A DNA stretch of 64,000 nt from Phycicoccus avicenniae_A (GTDB lineage Bacteria; Actinomycetota; Actinomycetes; Actinomycetales; Dermatophilaceae): assembly GCF_050496545.1 (NCBI RefSeq), contig NZ_JBNVZV010000025.1, positions 3,202 through 67,201 of the forward strand, read 5' to 3'. The notes under the pieces were generated by a model. That model was not told the DNA's origin, made no database searches, and was given only the letters and a program-made list of their open reading frames with translations. Position 1 is the first letter of the stretch. Each line of letters starts with the position of its first letter. A program made the position numbers and the translations under genes. This document shows positions 43,573-53,000 of the stretch, piece after piece.

Positions 43573-44417
43573 GAGAGCAGCCTCCGGGCGAACTCGCGGT
43601 GGGCGAGCACCCAGCCGACGCCGACGTAGAGGGCGAGCACGGTCACGTGGAGCACCCCGGCCCAGCCCGGCCAGACCGCCTCGGAGGCGCCACGACTCAG
43701 CTCGACCCCGTGCCACAGCGGCGTCACCCACGCGACCGGCTGGATCCACGTGGGCAGCTGGTCGATCGGGAAGAAGGTGCCGGAGAACAGCATCAGTGGG
43801 GTCATGACGAACCGGAAGACGATGCTGAACCCGCTGTCGGTGTCCATCCGGGCGGCGAGTGCGAAGAGCGGGATGCTGAAGGCCATGCCGGTGAGCACGG
43901 CCACCGGGACCGCGAGCAGCACCCACCACGAGCCGAAGGCCCCGAACGGCGCCGCGACGGCGACGAAGATCGCAGTGGCCACGGCCAGCTGGAGCGCGAC
44001 GACGGCCAGGTGCCCGCCGAGCACCTCCCCCACCCGCAGCGGGGTGGCGAGCATCGCGGAGTACATGCGGTTCCACTTGATGTAGCCCATCACCGCGTAC
44101 GTGGAGTCACCGAAGGCCAGCATCATCGCCTGCATCGCGAGGATGCCGGGCACGACGAAGCGCAGGTACGGCACGCCGTCGACGCCGCCGGCGCGCTCGT
44201 CGACGAGGGCGCCGAGGCCGAGACCCATCGAGAGCAGGAAGAACAGCGGCGAGGCGAAGCGCCCGATGATCGAGCCCTTCCACGTGCGCCGGTACACGAC
44301 GAGGTGGTGCGCGACGACGGACCCGACGCGCTCGGCCCGCGTGGTGGGGCGGCGGGGCCCGGGGCCGAGCCGGCCGCTGGGGGCGGTGGCGACGGAGGTC
44401 GTCGTGGCGGCGGACAT
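43569..44417 (-). CDS. ABC-2 type exporter permease, second subunit (NodJ-like)
   Basis: The 282-residue protein is a paralogue of the previous permease: SIIGRFASPLFFLLSMGLGL, KWNRMYSAMLATPLRVGEV, and LPTWIQPVAWVTPLWHGVEL occupy the same places. An N-terminal cytoplasmic segment of about 35 residues precedes the first helix. Its ATG shares one base with the ATPase stop (TGATG), so ATPase and both permeases are made from one message. Confidence 0.85.
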   Translation of the reverse strand: MSAATTTSVATAPSGRLGPGPRRPTTRAERVGSVVAHHLVVYRRTWKGSIIGRFASPLFFLLSMGLGLGALVDERAGGVDGVPYLRFVVPGILAMQAMMLAFGDSTYAVMGYIKWNRMYSAMLATPLRVGEVLGGHLAVVALQLAVATAIFVAVAAPFGAFGSWWVLLAVPVAVLTGMAFSIPLFALAARMDTDSGFSIVFRFVMTPLMLFSGTFFPIDQLPTWIQPVAWVTPLWHGVELSRGASEAVWPGWAGVLHVTVLALYVGVGWVLAHREFARRLLS

Positions 44418-45346
44418 CAGTCGACCAGGGAGCGGCCGGTGAGGTGGAGGAAGACGTCCTCGAGCGTGGAGCGGCGCACCAGCGCCGACAGCGGACGGAC
44501 ACCGCGGTCGTGGAGCGCGGCCAGGGTGTCGTCGCCGTCGGCGGTGTAGACGAGCAGCCGGTCGGGGAGCTCCTCGACGCGCTCGGCGGCGCCCGAGACC
44601 GCCTCGACGTGCCGCTCCTGCTCGTCGACGGCGAACCGCAGCTCGACGACCTCGCGGGTGGAGTAGGTGTCGATGAGCTCGCGGGGGCTGCCCTCGGCGA
44701 CGATCCGGCCGTGGTCCATGACGACCAGCCGGTCGCAGAGCTGCTCGGCCTCGTCCATGTAGTGCGTGGTGATGATGAGCGTGACGCCCTCGCGCTTGAG
44801 CCGGTACAGCCGGTCCCAGAGGACGTGCCGCGCCTGCGGGTCCAGGCCGGTGGTGGGCTCGTCGAGGAGCAGCACCTCGGGGTCGTTGACCAGCGCGCGG
44901 GCGATGGTGAGCCGGCGCTTCATCCCGCCCGACAGCGGCTCGACCCGGTCGTGGCGCCGTTCGGTGAGCTGGGCGAAGTCGAGGAGCTCGTCGGTGCGGG
45001 CGCGGACCTCCCTGCGGGACAGGCCGAAGAAGCGGCCGTAGACCCAGAGGTTCTCCTCGACGGAGAGGTCCTCGTCGAGCATGTCCTGCTGCGGGCAGAC
45101 GCCGAGGCGCGCGCGGATGGCGGGGCCGTCGGTGGCGGGGTCCATCCCGAGGATGCTGAGCTCGCCGCCGGAGACCGGCGAGACGCAGCCGACCATCTTC
45201 ATCGTGCTCGACTTGCCGGCGCCGTTCGGGCCGAGGAATCCGAACGCCTCGCCGCGCATCACCTGCACGTCGATGCCGTCGACCGCCGTGAAGTCGCCGA
45301 AGGTCTTCGTCAGCCCCCGGGCCTGCAGGAGAACGTCATCGCTCAC
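44417..45346 (-). CDS. ABC exporter ATP-binding protein (NodI/DrrA-like)
   Basis: The 309-residue ATPase has Walker A GPNGAGKSST, Q-loop PQQDMLDEDLS, signature LSGGMKRRL, Walker B LLLDEPTTGLDP and H-loop TTHYMDEAEQL. The C-terminal extension after residue 230 (TYSTREVVELRF) is the DrrA/NodI type. It drives export of an unknown hydrophobic substrate through the two downstream permeases. TAGCGT lies eight bases before the GTG start, so a short leader is likely. Confidence 0.9.
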   Translation of the reverse strand: MSDDVLLQARGLTKTFGDFTAVDGIDVQVMRGEAFGFLGPNGAGKSSTMKMVGCVSPVSGGELSILGMDPATDGPAIRARLGVCPQQDMLDEDLSVEENLWVYGRFFGLSRREVRARTDELLDFAQLTERRHDRVEPLSGGMKRRLTIARALVNDPEVLLLDEPTTGLDPQARHVLWDRLYRLKREGVTLIITTHYMDEAEQLCDRLVVMDHGRIVAEGSPRELIDTYSTREVVELRFAVDEQERHVEAVSGAAERVEELPDRLLVYTADGDDTLAALHDRGVRPLSALVRRSTLEDVFLHLTGRSLVD

Positions 45347-45386
45347 GTGGACCGACGCTAGCCCAGGGCGCCGACACCGGGCACCG

Positions 45387-45492
45387 GAGTTTCCGCGCCG
45401 TCACCGTGATGACGGGGAACCTCCTCGAGGACGCGGATGCATCCCCGACGTCCGTGAGCTTCCGCGCCGTCACCGTGGTGACGGGGAACCTC
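45387..45492. repeat. Short palindromic intergenic repeat, family 1, copies B and C in tandem
   Basis: Copy B (45387-45448) runs TTCCGCGCCGTCACCG, TGATGACGGGGAAC, then GACGCGGATGCATCCCCG. Copy C (45456-45492) repeats TTCCGCGCCGTCACCG with GGTGACGGGGAACCTCA but lacks the terminal palindrome, and ends at the stop codon of the DUF3046 gene. CCGTCA/TGACGG arms make a hairpin in each. Copy A is at 17918-17978. Confidence 0.75.
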
Positions 45493-45715
45493 AGGTGCGG
45501 GGTGGCGGGATCTCGCGGCCGTGGCGCCGCTCGACGGGCACGTCCATCTGCTCGCAGAGCGCCGCCCAGACGGCCCGCGGTGCCTCGCCCGCGTCGAGGG
45601 CCTGCTGGGCGGTCATCCCCCCGAGCGCGGTGAGGTGCTGGCCGTTCGCGAGCGAGCGCGCGTAGGCCCCGCCGAACTCCTCGGCCATGAGCTCCCAGAA
45701 CCTCGAGTGACGCAC
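45491..45715 (-). CDS. DUF3046 family protein
   Basis: The 74-residue protein (RHSRFWELMAEEFGGAYARS, then LTALGGMTAQQALDAGEAPR and VWAALCEQMDVP) matches the actinobacterial DUF3046 family, which is regularly encoded close to recA and recX. Its function is unknown. GTG 45715 is leaderless: TACCAT (plus-strand 45722-45727) ends six bases upstream. In this genome it is separated from recA by a methyltransferase and an ABC exporter, so the block between them may be an insertion. Confidence 0.88.
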   Translation of the reverse strand: MRHSRFWELMAEEFGGAYARSLANGQHLTALGGMTAQQALDAGEAPRAVWAALCEQMDVPVERRHGREIPPPRT

Positions 45716-45721
45716 CCGGCG

Positions 45722-45789
45722 ATGGTAGGCGCCGCCGGGTCGGGGATGTCCCGGCGGGGTGCGGCACGACCGCGGGACGACGGCATACT
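45722..45789. promoter_or_regulatory. Divergent leaderless promoters of DUF3046 gene and aguB
   Basis: The minus-strand -10 TACCAT (45727-45722) and the plus-strand -10 CATACT (45784-45789) each end six bases before their start codons. Both transcripts would begin at or next to the start codon. The 80-base gap holds both promoters. Confidence 0.5.
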
Positions 45790-45795
45790 GGCGCC

Positions 45796-46767
45796 ATGCG
45801 CCTCCTCACCGCCGACGGGGTCCCCACCTCGCTCGCCCGCGTCCACGAGCCCACCCAGCCCCCGGTCCGCGTCGGCCTGGTGCAGCACGCCTGGGACGAG
45901 GACCAGGGCCGGCTGCGCGCCACCCTCCTCGACGGCGTGCGCACCGCCGCCGACGCCGGCGCCCGCGTGGTCTTCCTCCCCGAGCTGACGCTCTCGCGCT
46001 ACCCCGCCGACACCCTCCCCTCCGGGCGACCCGACGCCACCGCCGAGTCGCTCGAGGACGGCCCGACGATGGCCTTCGCGCGCGAGGCGGCCGCCGCCTC
46101 CGGCGCCCACGTGCACGCCAGCCTCTTCGAGAAGGCACCGGCCCCGGACGGCTCCGACGACGGCCTGGGCTTCAACACCGCGGTGCTCGTCGCCCCCGAC
46201 GGCACGCTGGTCGGCCGCACCCGCAAGACCCACATCCCGGTGACCGCCGGCTACTACGAGGACAAGTACTTCCGCGCCGGCCCGCCGGAGGACGCCTACC
46301 CCGTCTACGACCTCGACGCCGTCGGCGGGATGCGCGTCGGCCTGCCGACCTGCTGGGACGAGTGGTTCCCCGAGGTCGCCCGCTCCTACGGCCTCGCCGG
46401 GGCGCAGGTCCTGGTGTACCCCACCGCGATCGGCTCGGAGCCCGACCACCCCGACTTCGACACCCAGCCGCTGTGGCAGCACACGATCGTCGGGCACGCC
46501 ATCGCCAACGGCGTCTTCGTCGTCGTGCCGAACCGGTACGGCACCGAGGGGCTCATCACGTTCTACGGCAGCTCGTTCATCGCCGACCCGTACGGCCGCG
46601 TGCTCGTGCAGGCGCCGCGCGACGAGGCGGCCGTCCTCGTCGCCGACCTCGACCTCGCCCAGGGGAAGGACTGGATCGACCTCTTCCCCTTCCTCGCCAC
46701 CCGGCGCCCCGACTCCTACGCCCCGCTCGCCGAGCCGGTGCGCCCCGAGCACCGCCGGGAGGGCTGA
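45796..46767 (+). CDS. aguB: N-carbamoylputrescine amidase
   Basis: A nitrilase-superfamily hydrolase that releases putrescine, CO2 and ammonia from N-carbamoylputrescine. The 323-residue protein has the catalytic triad: Glu in FLPELTLSRY, Lys in GRTRKTHIP, and Cys186 in GLPTCWDEWFPE. The last motif with TAGYYEDKYF is the pattern of the carbamoylputrescine amidase subgroup. The N-terminal 22 residues (RLLTADGVPTSLARVHEPTQ) precede the core and may be shorter in nature. The aguA gene follows after three bases. Confidence 0.9.
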   Translation: MRLLTADGVPTSLARVHEPTQPPVRVGLVQHAWDEDQGRLRATLLDGVRTAADAGARVVFLPELTLSRYPADTLPSGRPDATAESLEDGPTMAFAREAAAASGAHVHASLFEKAPAPDGSDDGLGFNTAVLVAPDGTLVGRTRKTHIPVTAGYYEDKYFRAGPPEDAYPVYDLDAVGGMRVGLPTCWDEWFPEVARSYGLAGAQVLVYPTAIGSEPDHPDFDTQPLWQHTIVGHAIANGVFVVVPNRYGTEGLITFYGSSFIADPYGRVLVQAPRDEAAVLVADLDLAQGKDWIDLFPFLATRRPDSYAPLAEPVRPEHRREG

Positions 46768-46770
46768 CCC

Positions 46771-47808
46771 GTGGCGTGGCGGATGCCGGCGGAGTGGGTA
46801 CCGCACGAGCGCACCTGGATGGCCTGGCCGTCCTCCGGCTACACGTTGGGGGACACCGAGTCCGACGCCGAGGAGGCCCGCGCCACGTGGGCCGACGTCG
46901 CGCTGGCCGTCTCCCGCTTCGAGCCGGTCACCGTCGTCGTCGACCCGTCGGCCGTGCCCGTGGCTCGGCACTGGCTCGACGAGGGACGGCACGGCCGATA
47001 CCGGGTCGACCTGCTCGAGGCCCCGCTGGACGACGCGTGGATGCGCGACATCGGGCCGACGTTCGTCGTGTCCGACGAGGGAGGGCTCGGGGCGGTCGAC
47101 TGGGTCTTCAACGGCTGGGGCGCGCAGGAGTGGGCGTCGTGGGAGCACGACGCGCAGGTCGGCACGTTCGTCGCCGGGCGCGCGGGCGCCGAGCGCATCG
47201 GCTCCGAGCTGGTCAACGAGGGCGGCGGGATCCACGTCGACGGCGAGGGCACCGTGCTCCTCACCGAGACCGTCCAGCTCGACCCCGGCCGCAACCCGGG
47301 GCTGTCCCGTGCCGACGTCGAGGCCGAGATGGACCGCACCATCGGTGCGACACAGTGCATCTGGCTCCCGCGCGGCCTGACCCGCGACTACGACGAGTTC
47401 GGCACGCGCGGGCACGTCGACATCGTCGCGACGTTCTGCGCGCCCGGTGTCGTGCTGCTGCACTGGCAGGGCGACAGCGCGCATCCGGACCACGAGGTGT
47501 CCGTCGAGCTCGAGGGGCTGCTGTCGTCGTCGACGGATGCCGCGGGCCGCGCGCTCGAGGTGGTGCGGGTGCCCGCGCCGACGACCCTCGAGGACGACGA
47601 GGGCTGGGTCGACTGGTCCTACATCAACCACCTCGTCGTCAACGACGGCGTCGTGGCCTGCACGTACGACGACCCGCAGGACGCCGAGTCGCTCGGGGTC
47701 CTGGGCCGGGCCTACGCCGGGCGCGAGGTCGTCGGGGTCGACGCGCGGCCGCTGTTCGCGCGCGGCGGCGGCATCCACTGCATCACCCAGCAGCAGCCGC
47801 GGGTCTGA
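46771..47808 (+). CDS. aguA: Agmatine deiminase
   Basis: Converts agmatine to N-carbamoylputrescine and ammonia, the step before AguB. The 345-residue protein has RMPAEWVPHERTWMAWPSS at the start, WMRDIGPTF, EGGGIHVDG, RGHVDIVATF, and the nucleophile Cys337 in GGGIHCITQQQP. These are the peptidylarginine/agmatine deiminase blocks. It is three bases downstream of aguB in one operon, which fits a complete arginine-decarboxylase-derived route to putrescine; the decarboxylase that makes agmatine is not in the window. Confidence 0.95.
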   Translation: MAWRMPAEWVPHERTWMAWPSSGYTLGDTESDAEEARATWADVALAVSRFEPVTVVVDPSAVPVARHWLDEGRHGRYRVDLLEAPLDDAWMRDIGPTFVVSDEGGLGAVDWVFNGWGAQEWASWEHDAQVGTFVAGRAGAERIGSELVNEGGGIHVDGEGTVLLTETVQLDPGRNPGLSRADVEAEMDRTIGATQCIWLPRGLTRDYDEFGTRGHVDIVATFCAPGVVLLHWQGDSAHPDHEVSVELEGLLSSSTDAAGRALEVVRVPAPTTLEDDEGWVDWSYINHLVVNDGVVACTYDDPQDAESLGVLGRAYAGREVVGVDARPLFARGGGIHCITQQQPRV

Positions 47809-47979
47809 CGCACGCGGCCCCACGCGAGCCGGTCTCCCGCCCGCGAGCCCCCTGCAGGAGGCTCGTCCGCACCCTCCCGGCGCGTCCGCGGCCCTCGACC
47901 GATGAGTCCCGCCGGCGCTCCGGGTCGGTCCTGTCGGCACGCTCTGCCAGAGTGCTGCCCGACGGACGAAGGAGCACCG

Positions 47980-48609
47980 ATGTCACGCACGCGCGTCCAC
48001 AACTTCGCCATCTCGCTCGACGGCTTCGGCTCCGGTGAGCCGCAGTCGCTCGAGGCACCGTTCGGCCACGCCGGGCAGCGCCTGCACGAGTGGATGTTCG
48101 CCACCCGCTTCTGGGGGCCCGACGGCGCGACCGGCGTCGACGACGCCTTCGCCCAGCAGCACGGCGCCGGCTTCGGGGCCGAGATCATGGGCGCCCACAA
48201 GTTCGGTCCGCCCGGGTGGCAGGACGACCCCGCCTGGCGGGGCTGGTGGGGCGAGGACCCGCCCTTCCACACCCCGACGTTCGTCCTCACCCACCGCCCC
48301 CACGAGCCGCTGGAGATGGAGGGCGGCACGACGTTCCACTTCCTCGATGCCTCGCCCGCCGAGGCCCTCGAGGTCGCCCGGGAGGCGGCGGGCGGGCTCG
48401 ACGTGCGCATCGGTGGGGGCGCGACGGTGGTCCGGGACTTCCTGGCCGCCGGGCTCGTCGACCACGCACACCTCGTCGTCGTGCCGGTCGTGCTCGGGCG
48501 CGGGTCGCGCGTCTGGGACGGGCTCGAGGCGCTGGAGGACACCTACGCCGTCGAGTCCGTGGCCTCGCCGAGCGGCGTCACCCACCTGACCCTGACCCGC
48601 CGGTCCTGA
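47980..48609 (+). CDS. Dihydrofolate-reductase-fold protein (RibD C-terminal/YyaP family)
   Basis: The 209-residue protein resembles the RibD C-terminal reductase family: VHNFAISLDGFGSG at the N-terminus, EIMGAHKFGPPGW, TFVLTHRPHEPLEM, and IGGGATVVRDFLAAGLVDH near the end. These are NADPH-binding elements. Members are called dihydrofolate-reductase-like, but most have no proven substrate and are unlikely to be the main folate enzyme. CGAAGGAG lies before the ATG. A GNAT gene follows after four bases. Confidence 0.85.
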   Translation: MSRTRVHNFAISLDGFGSGEPQSLEAPFGHAGQRLHEWMFATRFWGPDGATGVDDAFAQQHGAGFGAEIMGAHKFGPPGWQDDPAWRGWWGEDPPFHTPTFVLTHRPHEPLEMEGGTTFHFLDASPAEALEVAREAAGGLDVRIGGGATVVRDFLAAGLVDHAHLVVVPVVLGRGSRVWDGLEALEDTYAVESVASPSGVTHLTLTRRS

Positions 48610-48613
48610 GCCG

Positions 48614-49084
48614 GTGGTCACGAGCCTGCGCCCGGTGCGGGACGAGGACCACGACGCCCTCTTCGCCTTCCAGCGCGACCCCGCCGCCGTGCGGATGGCC
48701 GCGTTCACCCACAGGGACCCCGACGACCGCGCGGCCTTCGAGGAGCACCAGCACCGCGTCCGCACCGCTGCCGGCATCCGCCACCGGGCGATCGAGCGCG
48801 ACGGCGTCCTCGTCGGCACGGTCGCGGCCTTCACGATGGAGGGCGAGCGCGAGGTCACCTACTGGGTCGACCCCGCGCGCTGGGGCGAGGGCATCGCCAC
48901 CGAGGCGCTGCGCCTGCTGCTCCTCGAGGAACCGGAGCGGCCCATCCACGGGCGGGTCGCGGTGCACAACACCGGATCCCGGCGCGTGCTCGAGCGCTGC
49001 GGCTTCGTCGTCGTGGGGCAGGACCGCGGGTTCGCCGCGGGGCTGGGCGCCGACACCGACGAGCTCGTCCTGCGCCTGGGCTGA
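48614..49084 (+). CDS. GNAT-family N-acetyltransferase (RimJ/RimL type)
   Basis: The 156-residue protein has the RimJ/RimL arrangement: TSLRPVRDEDHDALFAFQRD, a central EVTYWVDPARWGEGIATEAL with the acetyl-CoA loop, and NTGSRRVLERCGFVVVGQ. It lies four bases after the reductase-fold gene and is probably co-transcribed. The GTG start has no clear ribosome binding site, as expected for translational coupling. The acceptor is unknown. Confidence 0.85.
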   Translation: MVTSLRPVRDEDHDALFAFQRDPAAVRMAAFTHRDPDDRAAFEEHQHRVRTAAGIRHRAIERDGVLVGTVAAFTMEGEREVTYWVDPARWGEGIATEALRLLLLEEPERPIHGRVAVHNTGSRRVLERCGFVVVGQDRGFAAGLGADTDELVLRLG

Positions 49085-49098
49085 CGGGCGCCCGTCGG

Positions 49099-50028
49099 TC
49101 AGCGCATCCCGGGGGCCAGCGCCTCGAGGAGCACCTCGGCCCGCTCCAGCGCGGCCTCCTCGGCGACGTCCGGGGTGCCGACGTCCGGCGCGAGGTTGAG
49201 GTCGAGGAGCACCTCGGTGGCGCCGTTCGCGCCGAGCGCGGCGACGTCGTCGAGCAGCTGGTCGGCGGTGCCGTGGAAGGGCCGCCGGCCGCGACCGGGG
49301 TCCGCGGCGACGAGCTCGGGGACGACCCGGACGAGCACGCGGAGGGCATCCGGGTCACGGCCGGCCTGCCGCGCGCCGTCGCGCACGACCTCGACGTCGC
49401 GCGCGAGCCGGGCGGGGTCGTGGGTGCTGCTCGCGATCCAGCCCTGGATCAGCCGTCCCGCTCGACGCAGCGCCGGCTCGGCCGTGCCCCCGACGAGGAC
49501 CGGGGGGTGCGGCCGCTGCACCGGAGCCGGGCCCAGGTGCGAGCGCGGCACGGTGTAGAACTCGCCGGCGAACTCGACGGGGTCGTCCGTCCACAGGGCG
49601 ACGAGGCAGCGCAGGTACTCCTCGAAGCGGGCGCCCCGTCGCTCCATCGGCACCCCGGCGGTCAGATGCTCCTCGGGCAGCCAGCCCATCCCGACACCCG
49701 CGGTGAGCCGCCCGCCGGAGACGACGTCGAGCGAGGCCAGCTGCTTGGCCATCAGCGCGGGCGCGGTGTAGGGCGCGCAGAGCGTCGCGGTGCCGAGCCC
49801 GATCCGGGTCGTGTGACCGGCGACCAGCGCGAGCGCCACGACGGGATCGAGGACGCTGCGGTGGTTCGGTCCGAGCCGGCCGTCCGCGGGCCACAGCGTG
49901 CGCTGGAAGGTCCACAGCGAGGCCCAGCCCAGCTCCTCCGCGCGCCGGGCGACGTGGAGCACGGTGCCGGGCGTGGCCCATCGCCCGGACACCGGGAGGC
50001 CGAAGCCGAGGAGGGGCTGCGCCGTCAC
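49099..50028 (-). CDS. LLM-class (luciferase-like) flavin or F420-dependent oxidoreductase
   Basis: The 309-residue TIM-barrel protein has the family blocks: GFGLPVSGRWATP at the start, RIGLGTATLCAPYTAPALMA, AGVGMGWLPEEHLTAG, and PPVLVGGTAEPALRRAGR. Most actinobacterial members with this pattern use coenzyme F420, some use FMN. The reaction is not predictable. GTG start; the gene is divergent from lhr with a 59-base gap. Confidence 0.87.
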   Translation of the reverse strand: MTAQPLLGFGLPVSGRWATPGTVLHVARRAEELGWASLWTFQRTLWPADGRLGPNHRSVLDPVVALALVAGHTTRIGLGTATLCAPYTAPALMAKQLASLDVVSGGRLTAGVGMGWLPEEHLTAGVPMERRGARFEEYLRCLVALWTDDPVEFAGEFYTVPRSHLGPAPVQRPHPPVLVGGTAEPALRRAGRLIQGWIASSTHDPARLARDVEVVRDGARQAGRDPDALRVLVRVVPELVAADPGRGRRPFHGTADQLLDDVAALGANGATEVLLDLNLAPDVGTPDVAEEAALERAEVLLEALAPGMR

Positions 50029-50087
50029 GGCACCACTGTCGCAGGTGCGCGCGCGGCGGGGCCGGTGTCGGCGCCGGGTGAGAGGGT

Positions 50088-53000
50088 GTGAGCAGCATGG
50101 ATGCCGACGTCCTCGACCGCTTCTCCCCCGCCACCGCCGCCTGGTTCCGGGGGAGCTTCAGCGCACCCACCACCGCCCAGGCGGGCGCGTGGGAGGCCAT
50201 CAGCAGCGGGCACCACGCGCTCGTCGTGGCGCCCACCGGGTCCGGCAAGACCCTGTCCGCGTTCCTCTGGGCCCTGGACCGGCTGGCCGCCGAGCCGGTG
50301 CCCGAGGAGCGGCTGAAGCGCTGCCGGGTCCTCTACGTCTCGCCGATGAAGGCGCTGGCCGTCGACGTCGAGCGCAACCTGCGCAGCCCGCTCGTCGGCA
50401 TCCGGCACGCCGCCACCCGGCTCGGCCTGCCCGAGCCGGACATCTCGGTCGCCGTCCGTTCCGGCGACACCCCGGCCGACGAGCGGCGGGCCTTCGCCCG
50501 GGCGCCGTCCGACGTCCTCATCACCACCCCCGAGTCGCTCTTCCTCATCATGACGAGCGCCGCCCGCGAGGCCCTGGCCGGTGTCGAGACGGTCATCCTC
50601 GACGAGGTCCACGCCATCGCCGGCACGAAGCGCGGGGCGCACCTCGCCCTCACCCTCGAGCGCCTCGATGCCCTCCTCGAGCGGCCGGCGCAGCGGATCG
50701 GGCTGTCCGCCACCGTCCGTCCCGTCGAGGAGGTCGCGCGCTTCCTCGCCGGCGGCCGACCGGTCGACGTCGTCCAGCCGCCGTCCACCAAGGAGTGGGA
50801 CCTCAAGGTCGTCGTGCCGGTCCCCGACATGGCCGAGCTCGGGCAGCCCACCGGCGACCTCGCCGGCGCCGCCTCCGGCCAGGAGCAGCGGGCGAGCATC
50901 TGGCCGCACGTCGAGGAGCGCATCGTCGACCTCGTCGCCGACCACACCTCCACCCTCGTCTTCTCCAACAGCCGGCGCCTCGCGGAGCGGCTGACCACCC
51001 GGCTCAACGAGATCTGGGAGGAGCGCGTCGAGGCCGCCGAAGGTGCCGAGTCCGTCGAGGTCGACGGCGCGGCGCCCCGGCCCGCGGTCCTCAAGGGCGC
51101 TCCGGCGCAGGTGATGGCGCAGTCCGGCCAGTCCTCGGGGGCGCCACCGGTGCTGGCGCGCGCCCACCACGGGTCGGTCAGCAAGGAGCAGCGCGGGCAG
51201 ATCGAGGAGGAGCTGAAGTCCGGGCGCCTTCCCGCCGTCGTCGCCACGAGCAGCCTCGAGCTCGGCATCGACATGGGCGCGGTCGACCTCGTCGTGCAGG
51301 TCGAGTCGCCACCGTCGGTCGCCTCCGGGCTCCAGCGCGTCGGGCGCGCGGGGCACCAGGTCGGGGCCGTCTCGCGCGGCGTCCTCTTCCCGAAGTTCCG
51401 CGGCGACCTCGTCCAGACCGCGGTCGTCGTCGAGCGGATGCTCGCCGGCGAGATCGAGGCGCTGCACGTGCCCTCGACCCCGCTCGACGTGCTGGCCCAG
51501 CAGGTCGTCGCGATGTGCGCGCTCGACGAGTGGACCGTCGAGGAGGTGCTCGCCCTGGCCCGCCGTGCGGCGCCCTACTCGACCCTCACCCGGCCGGTGC
51601 TCGAGTCGGTGCTCGACATGCTCGCCGGCAAGTACCCCAGTGAGGACTTCGCCGAGCTGCGGGCGCGCATCACGTGGGACCGGTTGTCCGACACCCTCAC
51701 CGGCCGGCGTGGCGCCCAGCGGCTGGCCGTCACTTCGGGCGGAACCATCCCCGACCGTGGCCTCTACGCCGTGTTCCTCGCGACCGGCGAGGGGCCCGGC
51801 CGGCGGGTCGGCGAGCTCGACGAGGAGATGGTCTACGAGTCCCGCGTCGGCGACCTCTTCACCCTCGGCACCAGCACGTGGCGCATCGAGGACATCACCC
51901 ACGACCGCGTGCTCGTCACGCCGGCGCCGGGGTTGCCCGGGCGGCTGCCGTTCTGGAAGGGCGACTCCCTCGGCCGCCCCGCCGAGCTCGGGCGGGCGGT
52001 CGGTGCGTTCGTCCGCGAGGTCGACGCCCTGTCCCCGACGAAGGCCCGCGAGCGGGTCATGGCGGCGGGCCTCGACGAGTGGGCCGCCGACAACCTCCTC
52101 ACCTACCTGCGCGAGCAGCGCGAGGCCACCGGGCACGTCCCGGACGACCGCACCGTCGTCGTCGAGCGCTTCCGCGACGAGCTCGGTGACTGGCGGATCG
52201 CGGTCCACTCCCCCTTCGGCGCGCAGGTGCACGCCCCGTGGGCGCTGGCCCTCTCGGCCCGGATGCGCGACCGCTTCGGCGTCGACGTCCAGGCGATGCA
52301 CGGCGACGACGGCATCGTCCTGCGCCTGCCCGACCTCGAGTGGGACGACGTCGACGGCATCGACCGGCGCAGCGTCGGCCGCGAGCTCCTCGACCTCGTG
52401 ACCATCGACCCCGACGACGTCCGCGGCCTGGTGACGGACGAGATCGGCGGGTCGGCCCTCTTCGCCAGCCGGTTCCGCGAGTGCGCCGCGCGCGCCCTGC
52501 TCCTGCCCCGTCGACGCCCCGACCGGCGCCAGCCGCTGTGGCAGCAACGCCAGCGCGCCTCGCAGCTGCTCGAGGTCGCGAGCCGCTTCCCGACGTTCCC
52601 GATCGTCCTCGAGGCCGTGCGCGAGTGCGTCCAGGACGTCTTCGACGTGCCGGGGCTCGTCGACCTGATGCGCGACGTCGCGGGGCGCAAGGTCACGGTC
52701 GTCGACGTCGAGTCCTCCACCCCCTCGCCCTTCGCCAAGTCGCTGCTCTTCGGGTACGTCGCGCAGTTCCTCTACGAGGGCGACAGCCCGCTGGCCGAGC
52801 GCCGCGCCGCCGCGCTGGCCCTCGACCCCTCGCTGCTCGCCGAGCTCCTCGGCGGCTCCGAGGGGCTGGCGCTGCGCGACCTCCTCGACGCCGAGCAGGT
52901 CGCCCGCACCGAGTCCGAGCTGCAGCGGCTCACCCCCGAGCGGGCCGCGCGCGACGCCGACGACGTCCTCGACCTCATGCGCGTCCTCGGCCCGCTGCCC

